Of a stretch of DNA of 64,000 bases, positions 16,195-25,382 are shown one piece after another. Origin of the DNA: Paenibacillus sp. FJAT-26967 (GTDB taxonomy: Bacteria > Bacillota > Bacilli > Paenibacillales > NBRC-103111). Each line of letters begins with the position of its first letter. Position 1 is the first letter of the stretch. Location of the stretch: positions 62,001 through 126,000 of the forward strand of contig NZ_LMXH01000008.1 in NCBI RefSeq assembly GCF_001541095.1. The letters are read 5' to 3'. The translations under genes were made by a program, and so were the position numbers. Below the pieces are notes generated by a model. The model was given only the letters and a program-made list of their open reading frames with translations. It had not been told where the DNA came from and did no database searches.

Positions 16195-16392
16195 ATGCAA
16201 GGTAAAGTGAAATGGTTTAATGCAGAAAAAGGATATGGTTTCATTGAGCGTGAAGACGGCGGAGACGTATTCGTACATTTCTCTGCGATTCAGACAGATG
16301 GATTCAAGACATTAGATGAAGGTCAAGAGGTCGAGTTTGACATTGTAGAAGGCGCTCGCGGACCACAGGCTGCTAACGTGAACAAGCTCTAA
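16195..16392 (+). CDS. cspB: cold-shock protein, CspB/CspA family
   Basis: The 65-residue protein is a single cold-shock domain with both nucleic-acid-binding motifs, KGYGFI (RNP1-like) and VFVHFSAI (RNP2). It closely resembles B. subtilis CspB in length and in the ending GPQAANV. It is expected to bind single-stranded RNA and DNA in the cytoplasm and keep mRNA unstructured. I choose ATG at 16195 (MQGKVKWFN) with AGAAGGGA upstream; the ATG at 16186 sits too close to that site. It is monocistronic, with its own promoter and terminator. Confidence 0.94.
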   Translation: MQGKVKWFNAEKGYGFIEREDGGDVFVHFSAIQTDGFKTLDEGQEVEFDIVEGARGPQAANVNKL

Positions 16393-16462
16393 TCACGCAA
16401 GGAACTTTTGCAATCATTCGGCCGTTGGCCGGTTCATAGTACAAGGCAATGACGTGTGAACC

Positions 16463-16493
16463 AACACCCTGGAGAACTCCAGGGTGTTTTTTT
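16463..16493 (+). terminator. terminator after cspB
   Basis: AACACCCTGGAG (16463-16474) and CTCCAGGGTGTT (16477-16488) are perfect complements followed by a T run to 16493. Confidence 0.9.
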
Positions 16494-16535
16494 GCATGAT
16501 GATTCAGAGTTCACAAATATGCTTAAGTATCGTCA

Positions 16536-16585
16536 AGGATTTGTAAACAACATATTTTGAATATTCAAATTAATTGAGGTATAAT
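16536..16585 (+). promoter_or_regulatory. promoter region of hpf
   Basis: TATAAT at 16580-16585 is a good sigma-A -10 element, but its -35 (TTTTGA at 16555-16560, 19-base spacer) is weak. Upstream, AGGATTT (16536-16542) and GAATAT (16559-16564) resemble the two halves of a sigma-H promoter, with a spacer one base longer than usual. B. subtilis hpf (yvyD) is known to use sigma-H and sigma-B. The stress-sigma reading is tentative. Confidence 0.4.
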
Positions 16586-16610
16586 AGAGACATGAAGGGA
16601 GGAGTTTTAT

Positions 16611-17162
16611 ATGAAATTCACCGTTCGAGGAGATCATCTCGAGATAACAGCTGCCCTCAGAGAGTATGTGGAGAAGAAGCTGAGCAGGCTGGAGAAGTAC
16701 TTTGAAGCCCCCCTCAACTCGGAAGGTGCCGTAACATTAAGTGTTACTAAAGGCATCCATACAGTAGAAGTGACGATCCCGCTCCAAGGCGTCCTGCTGC
16801 GTGCCGAGAATAAAGATGAAGATATGTATGCAGCCATTGATTTGGTGGTCGACAAGTTGGAACGCCAAATCCGCAAACACAAAACGAAAATGAACCGTAA
16901 AATCCGCCTGGAAGGCAACAAGCGAGACCTGTCTAAGCAACTCGAAAGCCAAGTAATGACGTTGGACGAGGAAGAGGAGGATTACGAACTGGTCCGGACG
17001 AAGCGTTTTACGCTGAAGCCGATGGACATTGAAGAGGCAATCCTGCAGATGAACATGGTCGGTCATAATTTCTTTGTTTTTTCCAATATGGATACCGAGA
17101 AAGTGAATGTAGTGTATAAAAGGGATGATGGAAAATACGGTTTAATCGAACCGGCTATCTGA
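16611..17162 (+). CDS. hpf: ribosome hibernation promoting factor, long form
   Basis: Long-form HPF binds the 30S decoding region in stationary phase and pairs two 70S ribosomes into inactive 100S dimers. The 183-residue protein has the N-terminal ribosome-binding domain (MKFTVRGDHLEITAALREYVEKK ending near residue 100 at NRKIRLEG, quoted here in part) and a C-terminal dimerisation domain with RTKRFTLKPMDIEEAILQM and HNFFVFSNMDT. The start is ATG at 16611 behind GGGAGGAG. In B. subtilis hpf also sits just upstream of secA. Confidence 0.95.
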   Translation: MKFTVRGDHLEITAALREYVEKKLSRLEKYFEAPLNSEGAVTLSVTKGIHTVEVTIPLQGVLLRAENKDEDMYAAIDLVVDKLERQIRKHKTKMNRKIRLEGNKRDLSKQLESQVMTLDEEEEDYELVRTKRFTLKPMDIEEAILQMNMVGHNFFVFSNMDTEKVNVVYKRDDGKYGLIEPAI

Positions 17163-17560
17163 TGGAGCTCAATGAGCGCTCATGTAGAGTAACCCATTAA
17201 TTCCAGCATCACTATATAGGGCAATGATAATTTTATACTTACGTAGAAAAAAGCGAGCTTGATCCCCAGGGATCAAGCTCTTTCATGTTCTAGGGGGACA
17301 AGCCGACACAAGTCGACACATACAAGCCCGGGAGGGTTCTTGGTACGGTTAACACACCTATAATGATCGTCCGGGAGTCCAAATAAAATTTTTCTGCCCC
17401 CTTTCGGTAAAATTTCACCAGCTTTGGAAATGAAACTCTTCCTTGCCGTTCGGTTCAAGTGCAACATCCCAGCGAGTTTTGCGTATGTAGAAGAGTGGGT
17501 TTGCTCCAGATATGCCTATCTGATACACTGAAATGTTCCCGTTAAGAATGCCCAGTTTTG
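17163..17560. other. hpf-secA intergenic region
   Basis: Apart from the hairpin at 17255-17283, this ~400-base stretch holds no supported gene. Minus-strand frames of up to 64 codons exist but lack ribosome binding sites and recognisable motifs. The secA promoter lies at its right edge. Confidence 0.5.
17255..17283. terminator. bidirectional terminator-like hairpin after hpf
   Basis: GAGCTTGATCCC (17255-17266) pairs perfectly with GGGATCAAGCTC (17269-17280). A short T run follows on the plus strand, and an A run precedes it (a T run on the other strand). Confidence 0.75.
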
Positions 17561-17589
17561 TTGCGGCATGACGTGCAAACTGATACAAT
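17561..17589 (+). promoter_or_regulatory. sigma-A promoter candidate for secA
   Basis: TTGCGG (17561-17566) and TACAAT (17584-17589) have a 17-base spacer and lie 35 bases upstream of the secA start. Confidence 0.6.
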
Positions 17590-17624
17590 TTAAGGATACT
17601 GAGTGTAGGGAAAGGGGTTCACCG

Positions 17625-20129
17625 ATGCTAGGACTGGTCAAAAAAATGTTTGGTGATTCCAATGAACGTGAAATTAAGCGATATCAGAAAACAGTTCAGG
17701 TGATAAATGGACTCGAGCCGGAGATTTCGGCGCTGTCGGATGAACAATTGAAAGGCAAGACCGTCGAATTCCGGGAGCGGTTGGATAAGGGCGAGGATCT
17801 TGACGATCTTCTGCCGGAAGCTTTTGCCGTTGTGCGTGAAGCGTCCAAGCGTGTTCTAGGCAAACGTCATTACGATGTTCAGCTGATCGGGGGCATGGTG
17901 CTTCACGAAGGCAAGATTGCCGAGATGAGAACAGGGGAAGGTAAGACGCTCGTCGGCACGCTGCCTGTATATTTGAACGCACTGGCGGGTAAAGGCGTTC
18001 ATGTCGTTACCGTCAATGATTATCTGGCACAGCGCGATAGCGCGGAGATGGGTCAGATCTATTCTTTCATGGGCATGACGGTCGGTGTTAACCTGAATGA
18101 CCTGTCCCACGAAGAAAAGCAGCAGGCATACGCATGCGACGTTACGTACGGAACTAATAATGAGTATGGCTTCGACTATCTGCGTGACAATATGGTGTTG
18201 TACAAAGAGCAGATGGTACAGCGTCCGCTTTCTTTTGCTGTCATTGATGAAGTAGACTCCATTCTTGTCGATGAGGCGAGAACGCCGCTTATTATTTCGG
18301 GACAAGCCGCTAAATCGACGGACATGTATTATGCCGCTGACCGTTTTGTGAGCAAGCTTAAAGAGGAAGAAGACTACTCGATCGACATCAAGGTGCGTTC
18401 TGTTGCACTGACGGAGCAAGGTGTAGAGAAGGCGGAGAAAGCATTCGGTGTCGAGAACCTGTTCGATCACCAGAATGTAACGCTCAATCACCATGTGACG
18501 CAAGCACTCAAGGCCAAAGCTATCATGCGCCGCGATGTGGATTATGTAGTGCAGGATGATGAAGTCGTCATCGTCGATGAATTTACGGGCCGTCTGATGA
18601 CAGGCCGCCGCTATAGCGATGGTCTTCATCAGGCTATCGAAGCGAAAGAGCAGCTTCAGGTTCAGAATGAAAGCATGACGCTTGCGACCATTACCTTCCA
18701 GAACTACTTCCGGATGTACCGTAAGCTGTCCGGTATGACAGGTACGGCTAAGACGGAGGAAGAAGAGTTTAAGAAAATCTACGGCCTCGATGTAGTCGTC
18801 GTGCCGACTAACCGTCCGATGATCCGTCAAGATATGGCAGATGTTGTCTACAAGACGGAGATGGGCAAATTCAAGGCCGTCGTGGAAGAGATTGTGCAAC
18901 GTTATAAAAACAAGCAGCCGGTTCTGGTCGGTACGATTTCGATTGAGAATTCGGAGCTGCTGTCGGATATGCTGAAGAAAAAAGGCGTCCAGCACAAAGT
19001 GCTTAACGCGAAATATCATGCCGAAGAAGCGGAAATCGTATCCCGTGCCGGACAAGCCGGAGCGGTTACGATCGCGACTAACATGGCCGGCCGTGGTACG
19101 GATATCGTGCTGGGCGGCGAAGTTCACGACCTCGGAGGCTTGCATATCATCGGTACGGAGCGTCACGAGAGCCGCCGGATCGATAACCAGCTGCGTGGTC
19201 GTGCAGGACGTCAAGGCGACCCGGGCTCCTCGCAATTCTACTTGTCGCTTGGCGACGAACTGATGAAGCGCTTCGGAGCAGAGAACATCATGTCGATGAT
19301 GGACCGGCTGGGCATGGAAGAAGACCAGCCGATCGAGAGCAAACTCATTACGCGTGCAATCGAATCCGCTCAGAAGCGGGTTGAGGGCAACAACTTCGAT
19401 ATGCGTAAAGTCGTCCTTCAATATGATGACGTTATGAATCAGCAGCGCGAGATTATCTACAAGCAGCGCCGCGAGGTCCTGGAATCGGAGAACATTCGTG
19501 AGATTGTAGAGACGATGCTCCGCTCCAGCATTGAACGTATTGTAAATGCACATTGCTCCGAGGCTCAAATTCCGGAGGAGTGGGATCTTCAGGCGGTTGC
19601 CGATTATGTGAATAACAACTTCCTGCAAGAAGACGCTATTACCGATAAAGACCTGTGGGGCAAGGAAATAGACGAAATCATTGAATTTATCGATGCTAAA
19701 GTAAAAGAAAAGTATGATCAGCGTGAAGAAGAAATCGGATCTGAATTTATTCGGGAATTCGAGAAGGTTGTAGTTCTGCGCGCGGTTGATTCCAAATGGA
19801 TGGATCACATCGATGCGATGGATCAGCTTCGCCAAGGTATCCACCTTCGTGCGTACGGCGGTACCGATCCGCTTCGTGAGTATCAGTTCGAGGGCTTCGA
19901 AATGTTCCACGAGATGGTAGACAGCATCCAGGAAGAAGTGGCGACCTACATCATGAAGGCTCATGTAGAGAGCAACCTGGAGCGTCAAGCCGTAGCGGAA
20001 GGCCAGGCAGTCGATCCTAAAGTGGAAGCAGCCGGGAAGAAGCCGATCGTGAAAGAAGATCAGATCGGCCGTAACGATCCTTGCCCATGCGGCAGCGGCA
20101 AGAAGTTTAAGCAGTGCCACGGCTCGTAG
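17625..20129 (+). CDS. secA: preprotein translocase ATPase SecA
   Basis: SecA drives secretory proteins through SecYEG at the membrane using ATP. The 834-residue protein has Walker A MRTGEGKT (residues 101-108), DEVD Walker B (208-211), the helicase motif region [12 protein letters not shown] and [10 protein letters not shown], the helical scaffold, and the C-terminal zinc motif [18 protein letters not shown] that binds SecB or membrane lipids in the family. The start is ATG at 17625 with AAAGGGG upstream; an earlier in-frame ATG at 17568 lies inside the predicted promoter. The gene order hpf-secA-prfB is conserved in Bacillales. Confidence 0.98.
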   Translation: MLGLVKKMFGDSNEREIKRYQKTVQVINGLEPEISALSDEQLKGKTVEFRERLDKGEDLDDLLPEAFAVVREASKRVLGKRHYDVQLIGGMVLHEGKIAEMRTGEGKTLVGTLPVYLNALAGKGVHVVTVNDYLAQRDSAEMGQIYSFMGMTVGVNLNDLSHEEKQQAYACDVTYGTNNEYGFDYLRDNMVLYKEQMVQRPLSFAVIDEVDSILVDEARTPLIISGQAAKSTDMYYAADRFVSKLKEEEDYSIDIKVRSVALTEQGVEKAEKAFGVENLFDHQNVTLNHHVTQALKAKAIMRRDVDYVVQDDEVVIVDEFTGRLMTGRRYSDGLHQAIEAKEQLQVQNESMTLATITFQNYFRMYRKLSGMTGTAKTEEEEFKKIYGLDVVVVPTNRPMIRQDMADVVYKTEMGKFKAVVEEIVQRYKNKQPVLVGTISIENSELLSDMLKKKGVQHKVLNAKYHAEEAEIVSRAGQAGAVTIATNMAGRGTDIVLGGEVHDLGGLHIIGTERHESRRIDNQLRGRAGRQGDPGSSQFYLSLGDELMKRFGAENIMSMMDRLGMEEDQPIESKLITRAIESAQKRVEGNNFDMRKVVLQYDDVMNQQREIIYKQRREVLESENIREIVETMLRSSIERIVNAHCSEAQIPEEWDLQAVADYVNNNFLQEDAITDKDLWGKEIDEIIEFIDAKVKEKYDQREEEIGSEFIREFEKVVVLRAVDSKWMDHIDAMDQLRQGIHLRAYGGTDPLREYQFEGFEMFHEMVDSIQEEVATYIMKAHVESNLERQAVAEGQAVDPKVEAAGKKPIVKEDQIGRNDPCPCGSGKKFKQCHGS

Positions 20130-20231
20130 TATCTTCTCGCTGCACTTACCGCAAGAATAAGGTTCATTCATAAATACAGACCTGATGGTTGAGGTAAACA
20201 GATAATCCTGCTTGGCAGTGAAAGTGAATAG

Positions 20232-20261
20232 TTATGCATAGTTATTCATTTGTATGCATAA
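20232..20261. repeat. AT-rich inverted repeat upstream of prfB
   Basis: TTATGCATA (20232-20240) and TATGCATAA (20253-20261) are inverted copies separated by 12 bases, within a run of TGAATA/TATTCA half-sites. It is the only notable structure in the 307-base secA-prfB gap (20130-20436). It could be an operator; no regulator can be named. Confidence 0.35.
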
Positions 20262-20436
20262 TTTATTCAATCTTGCCATGCAGGGTTATTTTACCACTCA
20301 GGGTTCGAGAGGGATTCGAAACGGGGTTAGATGGAATACTTCTTATATAGAAGAGTTCACCGTTTCACTTGAGCCGCGTTTCATGGGAGCGGTTGAGTAC
20401 AAGGCTTTTACATTACAATATCCGAGGTGTATCGAT

Positions 20437-21550
20437 ATGCTGGAACCTGAAGTTAAGCAAGACATGCGGGAAATAGCTAAGAGATTAACGGAATTAAGGG
20501 GGTCTCTTTGACTTAGATCATAAGCTCGAAGAGATCGCAGATTATGAAGTCAAGATGGCTGCGCCGGACTTCTGGGATGATAACGAAAAAGCTCAGAAGG
20601 TCATCGGGGAGATGAACGCGATTAAAAGTGTGGCGGACCAATTTCATGCTCTGGCCAGTGAGTACGAAGATATGGAAGTCATGGCGCAGTTGGCCGACGA
20701 AGAAGACGACCAGGAGATGGCCGCAGAGCTCGCAGACGGCCTTAAAGGGATTCTCCGTCAGCTGGAGAACTTCCAGCTGCAGCTTCTGCTCAGTCAGCCG
20801 TACGATAAGCTGAACGCGATTTTGGAGCTGCATCCGGGAGCGGGCGGCACCGAGTCCCAGGACTGGGCCGAGATGCTGCTTCGCATGTACCGGAGATGGG
20901 CAGAGAAGCGAGACTTCAAAGTCGAGGTGCTCGACTACTTGCCCGGCGACGAAGCCGGCGTGAAGAGCGTTACGCTGCTCATCAAGGGCCACAACGCGTA
21001 CGGCTACCTCAAAGCGGAAAAAGGCGTGCACCGTCTCGTCCGCATATCGCCTTTTGACGCGTCTGGACGCAGGCACACCTCTTTCGTCTCCTGCGATGTA
21101 GTGCCGGAGATCGAGGACGACGTGGAAGTGGATATCCGCACGGAGGACCTCAAGATCGACACGTACCGCGCCAGCGGAGCGGGCGGTCAGCACATCAACA
21201 CGACTGATTCGGCGGTGCGGATTACGCACTTGCCGACCGGAGTCGTGGTGACGTGCCAGACCGAGCGATCGCAGATTAAGAACCGCGAACGAGCGATGAA
21301 GCATCTGAGATCGAAGCTCTACGAGAAGAAGATCGAAGAGCAGGAGAAGCATCTGGCGGAAATCCGCGGCGAACAATCGGATATTGCCTGGGGAAGCCAG
21401 ATCCGTTCTTACGTGTTCCATCCGTACAGCATGGTCAAGGACCATCGTACAACCGAAGAAACGGGGAACGTGGGCGCTGTAATGGATGGCGAACTGGATC
21501 CGTTTATTGATGCGTATCTGCGTCTGCAGATTCAGAAGAAAGAAGAATAA
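20437..21550 (+). CDS. prfB: peptide chain release factor 2, made by programmed +1 frameshift
   Basis: RF2 recognises UGA and UAA in the ribosomal A site and triggers peptide release. The coding sequence joins 20437-20508 to 20510-21550. The first 24 codons ([17 protein letters not shown]...) end at an in-frame TGA, and a +1 shift continues into the 346-codon main frame, giving 370 residues. The main part carries the RF2 codon-recognition motif SPF ([11 protein letters not shown]) and the catalytic GGQ ([17 protein letters not shown]). The start is ATG at 20437 with GAGGTG upstream. Low RF2 slows termination at its own UGA and favours the shift, so the gene is autoregulated. A terminator follows. 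Confidence 0.96.
20497..20512 (+). other. prfB programmed frameshift site
   Basis: AGGGGG, an internal Shine-Dalgarno-like sequence, is followed after 3 bases by CTT TGA C: the slippery Leu codon, the UGA stop (20509-20511) and the C that weakens it. This is the classical RF2 frameshift cassette. Confidence 0.95.
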
Positions 21551-21554
21551 AGAC

Positions 21555-21600
21555 GTGCGGAGAAACGGTTTAGTCGAAACCGGGACTCCGCACGGTTTTT
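21555..21600 (+). terminator. terminator after prfB
   Basis: GTGCGGAG (21555-21562) pairs with CTCCGCAC (21586-21593) around an inner CGGTTT/AAACCG arm. GG and a T run follow. Confidence 0.85.
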
Positions 21601-21691
21601 TTGATTAGGCAGAAGTGAAGTGGGGTACATTCCCGGGCTTACCAATAGAGATCAATTAGACCGACGAAGTCGGATGGATGGAGGCACACCT

Positions 21692-22570
21692 ATGGCCAGA
21701 GGGAAACGGAGAAAACAGAGGCTTGTACTGAACAGTCCGCAGCAGAAAATATACGAATACGGAATGCTTATTCTGGGGTCTTTTATTATTTCGAGCAGTT
21801 TTAATATGTTCTTGAACCCCAATCAGGTAGCATCGGGTGGAGTGTCCGGATTGTCGACCATTATTCAGCAGACGCTAGGATGGCAGCCCGCTCTAACCCA
21901 GTGGGGCTTGAACATTCCTTTATTCCTGCTTGGGCTGCGGCTTCTCGAAAGATCGTACAGCATGAAAGCTGTTGTCGGTTCCATTGTCCTGCCCCTCTTC
22001 GTGATGCTGACAAGCGGATTTCCGGTTCTGACCACTAACATCTTGCTCGCAACGATTTACGGGGGAATGGGCCTGGGGCTCGGGATCGGGATTGTTTTCC
22101 GCGGACGCGGGTCCACAGGGGGCTTCAGCATTGCCTCACAAATTCTACATAAGTATTCAGGTCTGAGCCTGGGGGTATCGGTAGCCGTATTCGACGGTAT
22201 GGTCATCCTACTGGCAGGGCTGGTATTCGGCGCAGAGAAGGCCCTGTATGCATTAATCGGACTCTATGTGACCACCAAAACGATCGACATTGTACAGGTA
22301 GGTCTGAATACATCTAAAGTAGCGTATATCATATCCAACGATTCAGAGAAACTGCGTGAGGCGATTCTGAATGACCTGGACCGCGGTCTCACCCAATTAA
22401 CAGGGGCAGGCGGATATACGGGCGACCCCCGCTTGGTGCTTATGGTTGTAGTCAGTCAAGGAGAGGTTAGCAAGCTGAAGGCGCTCGTGCAGTCGATCGA
22501 CCCGCAGGCCTTTATCATTTTCAGCAATGCGAACGAAGTTCTGGGAGAAGGATTTAAGAGGCCGATGTGA
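21692..22570 (+). CDS. YitT-family membrane protein (YvjA-like)
   Basis: The 292-residue protein has a basic N-terminus, five or six hydrophobic segments in the first ~200 residues (for example MLILGSFIISSSFNMFL and the GMGLGLGIGIVFRGRG region) and a soluble C-terminal DUF2179-type domain containing TGAGGYTGDPRLVLMVVVS. The family is widespread in Firmicutes and its substrate is not known; the C-terminal domain suggests ligand sensing. B. subtilis has the paralogue yvjA directly after prfB, which matches this position. The start is ATG at 21692 with TGGAGG 7 bases upstream, not the GTG at 21620. It is followed by a terminator. Confidence 0.85.
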   Translation: MARGKRRKQRLVLNSPQQKIYEYGMLILGSFIISSSFNMFLNPNQVASGGVSGLSTIIQQTLGWQPALTQWGLNIPLFLLGLRLLERSYSMKAVVGSIVLPLFVMLTSGFPVLTTNILLATIYGGMGLGLGIGIVFRGRGSTGGFSIASQILHKYSGLSLGVSVAVFDGMVILLAGLVFGAEKALYALIGLYVTTKTIDIVQVGLNTSKVAYIISNDSEKLREAILNDLDRGLTQLTGAGGYTGDPRLVLMVVVSQGEVSKLKALVQSIDPQAFIIFSNANEVLGEGFKRPM

Positions 22571-22645
22571 GAATGAAGCTGGGAACGGATGAGTAAGGGT
22601 ACTTTCTTTTTATGCACAAATATCTTTAACAACATGGTGGTATGC

Positions 22646-22669
22646 GGCAGCTGCGCAGGCTGCCTTTTT
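22646..22669 (+). terminator. terminator after the YitT gene
   Basis: GGCAGC (22646-22651) and GGCTGCC (22658-22664) form a short GC stem, followed by five T. The rest of the 327-base gap to argC holds only the argC promoter. Confidence 0.7.
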
Positions 22670-22830
22670 GTCTATCCAAATAACACATTCGCATTATGAG
22701 AATGAACCGATTAATCCCAGTCTTCCTCAGACAGAGTCCAATATAGTTTAAATTCGCAGGGTTTGGCAGGATTTCGGCTATTGCGGGGATCTCAGGGCTC
22801 AGAACACTGGAAAACAGGCTAAAAAACTCG

Positions 22831-22866
22831 TTGAATTAATATACCCCTGAATGTATAATAATACAT
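22831..22866 (+). promoter_or_regulatory. argC operon promoter with overlapping palindrome (candidate arginine operator)
   Basis: TTGAAT (22831-22836) and TATAAT (22854-22859) are spaced by exactly 17 bases. The -10 lies inside the perfect palindrome ATGTAT-AATA-ATACAT (22851-22866). Its position and AT-rich dyad resemble the ARG boxes bound by ArgR/AhrC, which represses arginine synthesis when arginine is present. The match to the TGAAT/ATTCA consensus is only partial, so the regulator is inferred. Confidence 0.6.
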
Positions 22867-22897
22867 ATCTTTTTGGAACGTTTGGAGGGAAAAGCTT

Positions 22898-23947
22898 ATG
22901 ACTACACAGGTTCGTGCGGCGATTGTAGGTTCAACGGGATATGGGGGAGTCGAGTTAATCCGGCTTCTGTTAAATCATCCCCAGGTCATGATTACATCGG
23001 TTATCTCCTCTTCGAGTGCAGGGGCGCCGATTTCGGAGGGATTTCCTCATCTGAATGCCATAATGCAGGAGTCGCTTGATGCGGTAGACATCCCGTTGAT
23101 CGCCTCCAAGGCTGACGTTGTTTTCCTGGCCACCCCGGCAGGTGTAGCGGCAAAGCTGGCTCCGGATATGCTGGAAGCGGGTTTGAAGGTCATCGACTTG
23201 TCCGGTGATTTCCGCTTGAAAACTCCGGAGCTATACACCCAGTGGTACAAGCGCGATGGAGCTCCGCAGGAGGATCTGGACAAGGCGGTTTTCGGCTTAT
23301 GCGAAGTGTATGGAGATCAGGTGCAAGGTGTAAATTTCGTCTCGAATCCGGGATGCTATCCGACGGCTACTCTTCTGGGGCTGGTGCCTGCTGTTAAGGC
23401 AGGATGGATCGACCCCTCGACGATAATCGTCGATGCCAAATCAGGTGTGTCCGGTGGAGGCCGGGGCCTAAGTCTGGGAGCGCACTATGCGGAAGCTAAC
23501 GAGAATTTCTCTGCTTATAAACTGAACCGTCATCAGCATATTCCGGAAATTGAGCAGGTGCTTAGTGATGCAGCCGGCCAACCCGTTACAATGACGTTCT
23601 CGACTCATCTGGTGCCGATGACACGCGGTATAATGGCAACCTGTTATGCGCAGCTCAGAGGGGAACATGATGCGCAGGCTTTTATTGACTTGTACCGCCA
23701 GTACTATGAGGGACGCAAATTCGTACGGATCCGTGAACAGGGCAAACTTCCGGCTACCAAAGAAGTCTGGGGTTCGAACTACTGCGATATCGGATTTGCC
23801 GTGGATGAGCGTACGAACCGGGTGACGGTAATTTCCGTTATCGACAACGTGGTTAAAGGGGCGGCAGGCCAGGCGATCCAGAATCTGAATTTAATGATGG
23901 GCTGGGATGAGACTGCGGGACTGAATTTCACGCCTGTATATCCATAG
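22898..23947 (+). CDS. argC: N-acetyl-gamma-glutamyl-phosphate reductase
   Basis: ArgC reduces N-acetyl-gamma-glutamyl phosphate to the semialdehyde with NADPH, the third step of arginine synthesis. The 349-residue protein has the nucleotide-binding start AAIVGSTGYGGVELIRLL, the catalytic cysteine in SNPGCYPTA, and the conserved TFSTHLVPMTRGI and HRHQHIPEIEQ-type segments. The length is normal. The ATG at 22898 follows TTTGGAGGG. It is first in the arg block, directly behind the promoter with the palindrome. Confidence 0.97.
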   Translation: MTTQVRAAIVGSTGYGGVELIRLLLNHPQVMITSVISSSSAGAPISEGFPHLNAIMQESLDAVDIPLIASKADVVFLATPAGVAAKLAPDMLEAGLKVIDLSGDFRLKTPELYTQWYKRDGAPQEDLDKAVFGLCEVYGDQVQGVNFVSNPGCYPTATLLGLVPAVKAGWIDPSTIIVDAKSGVSGGGRGLSLGAHYAEANENFSAYKLNRHQHIPEIEQVLSDAAGQPVTMTFSTHLVPMTRGIMATCYAQLRGEHDAQAFIDLYRQYYEGRKFVRIREQGKLPATKEVWGSNYCDIGFAVDERTNRVTVISVIDNVVKGAAGQAIQNLNLMMGWDETAGLNFTPVYP

Positions 23948-24112
23948 GAGCTATTCATAACATACATCCTGCTCTCAATTGAAAGGGCTGGTTTAACAAG
24001 GACCGGCCTAGAACGAAGACGAAATCATATAGGCAGGATCAAGGATTTTTAAGAGTAAGAACGGATTATTCATATTATCGATTCCTCATGGAAAAAGGAC
24101 AGGTGAGCATCA

Positions 24113-25339
24113 ATGACGCTGCTAGGCCGTTTTACCGTCGTGCCCGATGGCACGGTGACCACGCCCAAAGGATTCCGCGCAGGCGGGCTTCACTGCGGAT
24201 TGAAAAAAACCGAGCGCTACGATCTCGGAGCGATCGTATGCGACGTTCCCGCAGCGGTTGCGGCTGTATACACGCTGAATGCGTTCCAGGCCGCACCGCT
24301 CCTGGTAACTCAGGAGAGCGTCGCTGCCGGAGGCAAGCTTCAGGCGATGCTCGTTAACAGCGGCAACGCCAACGCATGCACTGGCGAGCAGGGACTCGCG
24401 GATGCGCGTGAGATGCGTGCAGCATTGGCGCGTCAGCTGGGCCTCGCCGAGAACCTCGTGGGCGTCACTTCGACGGGCGTCATCGGCGAACTGCTGCCGA
24501 TGCCGAAGGTTCTCTCCGGCATCGAAGCGCTGCCGGAGAAGGTGCACGCCGAGGGCGGCGACGATTTCTGCCAGGCGATCCTGACGACCGACCTGGTGAA
24601 GAAAGTCGCCTGCGTGCGCGTGAATGTCGGCGGCCGTGAAGTTCACGTCGCCGGAGCGGCCAAAGGTTCGGGAATGATTCACCCGAACATGGCAACGATG
24701 CTCGGTTTCGTCACAACCGATGCTAACATCAGCAGCGAGCATCTGCAGCAGCTGCTGAGTGCGGCAACCGATTCCACCTTCAATATGATTACGGTGGATG
24801 GCGACACCAGCACGAACGATATGGTCGTCGTGATGGCGAGCGGTCTTGCCGGAGAAGAGGCGCTGACTCCGGATCACCCGGACTGGGAAGCCTTCGCGGT
24901 TGCGTTCGCCTATGTATCGGAGCATTTGGCGAAGATGATCGCCCGTGACGGTGAAGGGGCGACGAAGCTGATTGAGGTGAACGTGCTCGGCGCAGCTTCG
25001 CGTGATGCCGCCCGGGCGATCGCAAAGACCGTCATCGGGTCCTCACTCGTGAAAACGGCCTGCTTCGGAGCCGATGCGAACTGGGGCCGCATTATCGCGG
25101 CTGTCGGGCGCGCCGGCCAGCCGGTTCAGACAGACACGGTAGATGTTCAGCTCGGCGACATTATGGTGCTCAGCCAGTCGAGGCCTGTGAAGTTTGACGA
25201 GGATCGGGCAGAGGAGTACTTGAAGGGCGATTTTGTACAAATTAATGTGAACCTGCATATGGGAAATTCCAGCGCGACCGCTTGGGGTTGTGACTTGACA
25301 TACGATTATGTCCGCATCAACGCAGCTTACCGTACGTAA
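24113..25339 (+). CDS. argJ: bifunctional ornithine acetyltransferase / N-acetylglutamate synthase
   Basis: ArgJ moves the acetyl group from N-acetylornithine to glutamate and in the bifunctional form also acetylates glutamate from acetyl-CoA, so it both starts and recycles the pathway. The 408-residue precursor contains HPNMATMLGF; autocleavage before the Thr of ATML makes the alpha and beta chains and frees the nucleophile. Other conserved parts are VLVNSGNANACTG and TVDGDTSTND. No argA is seen, consistent with a bifunctional enzyme. The ATG at 24113 follows ACAGGTGAG. The coding region is clearly more GC-rich than the flagellar genes. Confidence 0.96.
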   Translation: MTLLGRFTVVPDGTVTTPKGFRAGGLHCGLKKTERYDLGAIVCDVPAAVAAVYTLNAFQAAPLLVTQESVAAGGKLQAMLVNSGNANACTGEQGLADAREMRAALARQLGLAENLVGVTSTGVIGELLPMPKVLSGIEALPEKVHAEGGDDFCQAILTTDLVKKVACVRVNVGGREVHVAGAAKGSGMIHPNMATMLGFVTTDANISSEHLQQLLSAATDSTFNMITVDGDTSTNDMVVVMASGLAGEEALTPDHPDWEAFAVAFAYVSEHLAKMIARDGEGATKLIEVNVLGAASRDAARAIAKTVIGSSLVKTACFGADANWGRIIAAVGRAGQPVQTDTVDVQLGDIMVLSQSRPVKFDEDRAEEYLKGDFVQINVNLHMGNSSATAWGCDLTYDYVRINAAYRT

Positions 25340-25382
25340 TGGGAGCGGGCATGCCAGTGATGGAATCGGGGGCGGAAGTTAG

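Noticed and set aside
17856-20171. 771-codon minus-strand open frame across secA
   Set aside because: It is antisense to SecA, which has every family motif, and its translation has no recognisable domain. It is a by-product of codon bias.
20254-20436. Longer N-terminal extension of the prfB leader frame
   Set aside because: The segment upstream of ATG 20437 has no RF2 similarity, and GAGGTG sits directly before 20437.
20513-21445. 310-codon minus-strand frame over prfB
   Set aside because: It lies opposite the RF2 gene, is rich in His/Arg/Leu as expected of a shadow frame, and has no ribosome binding site.
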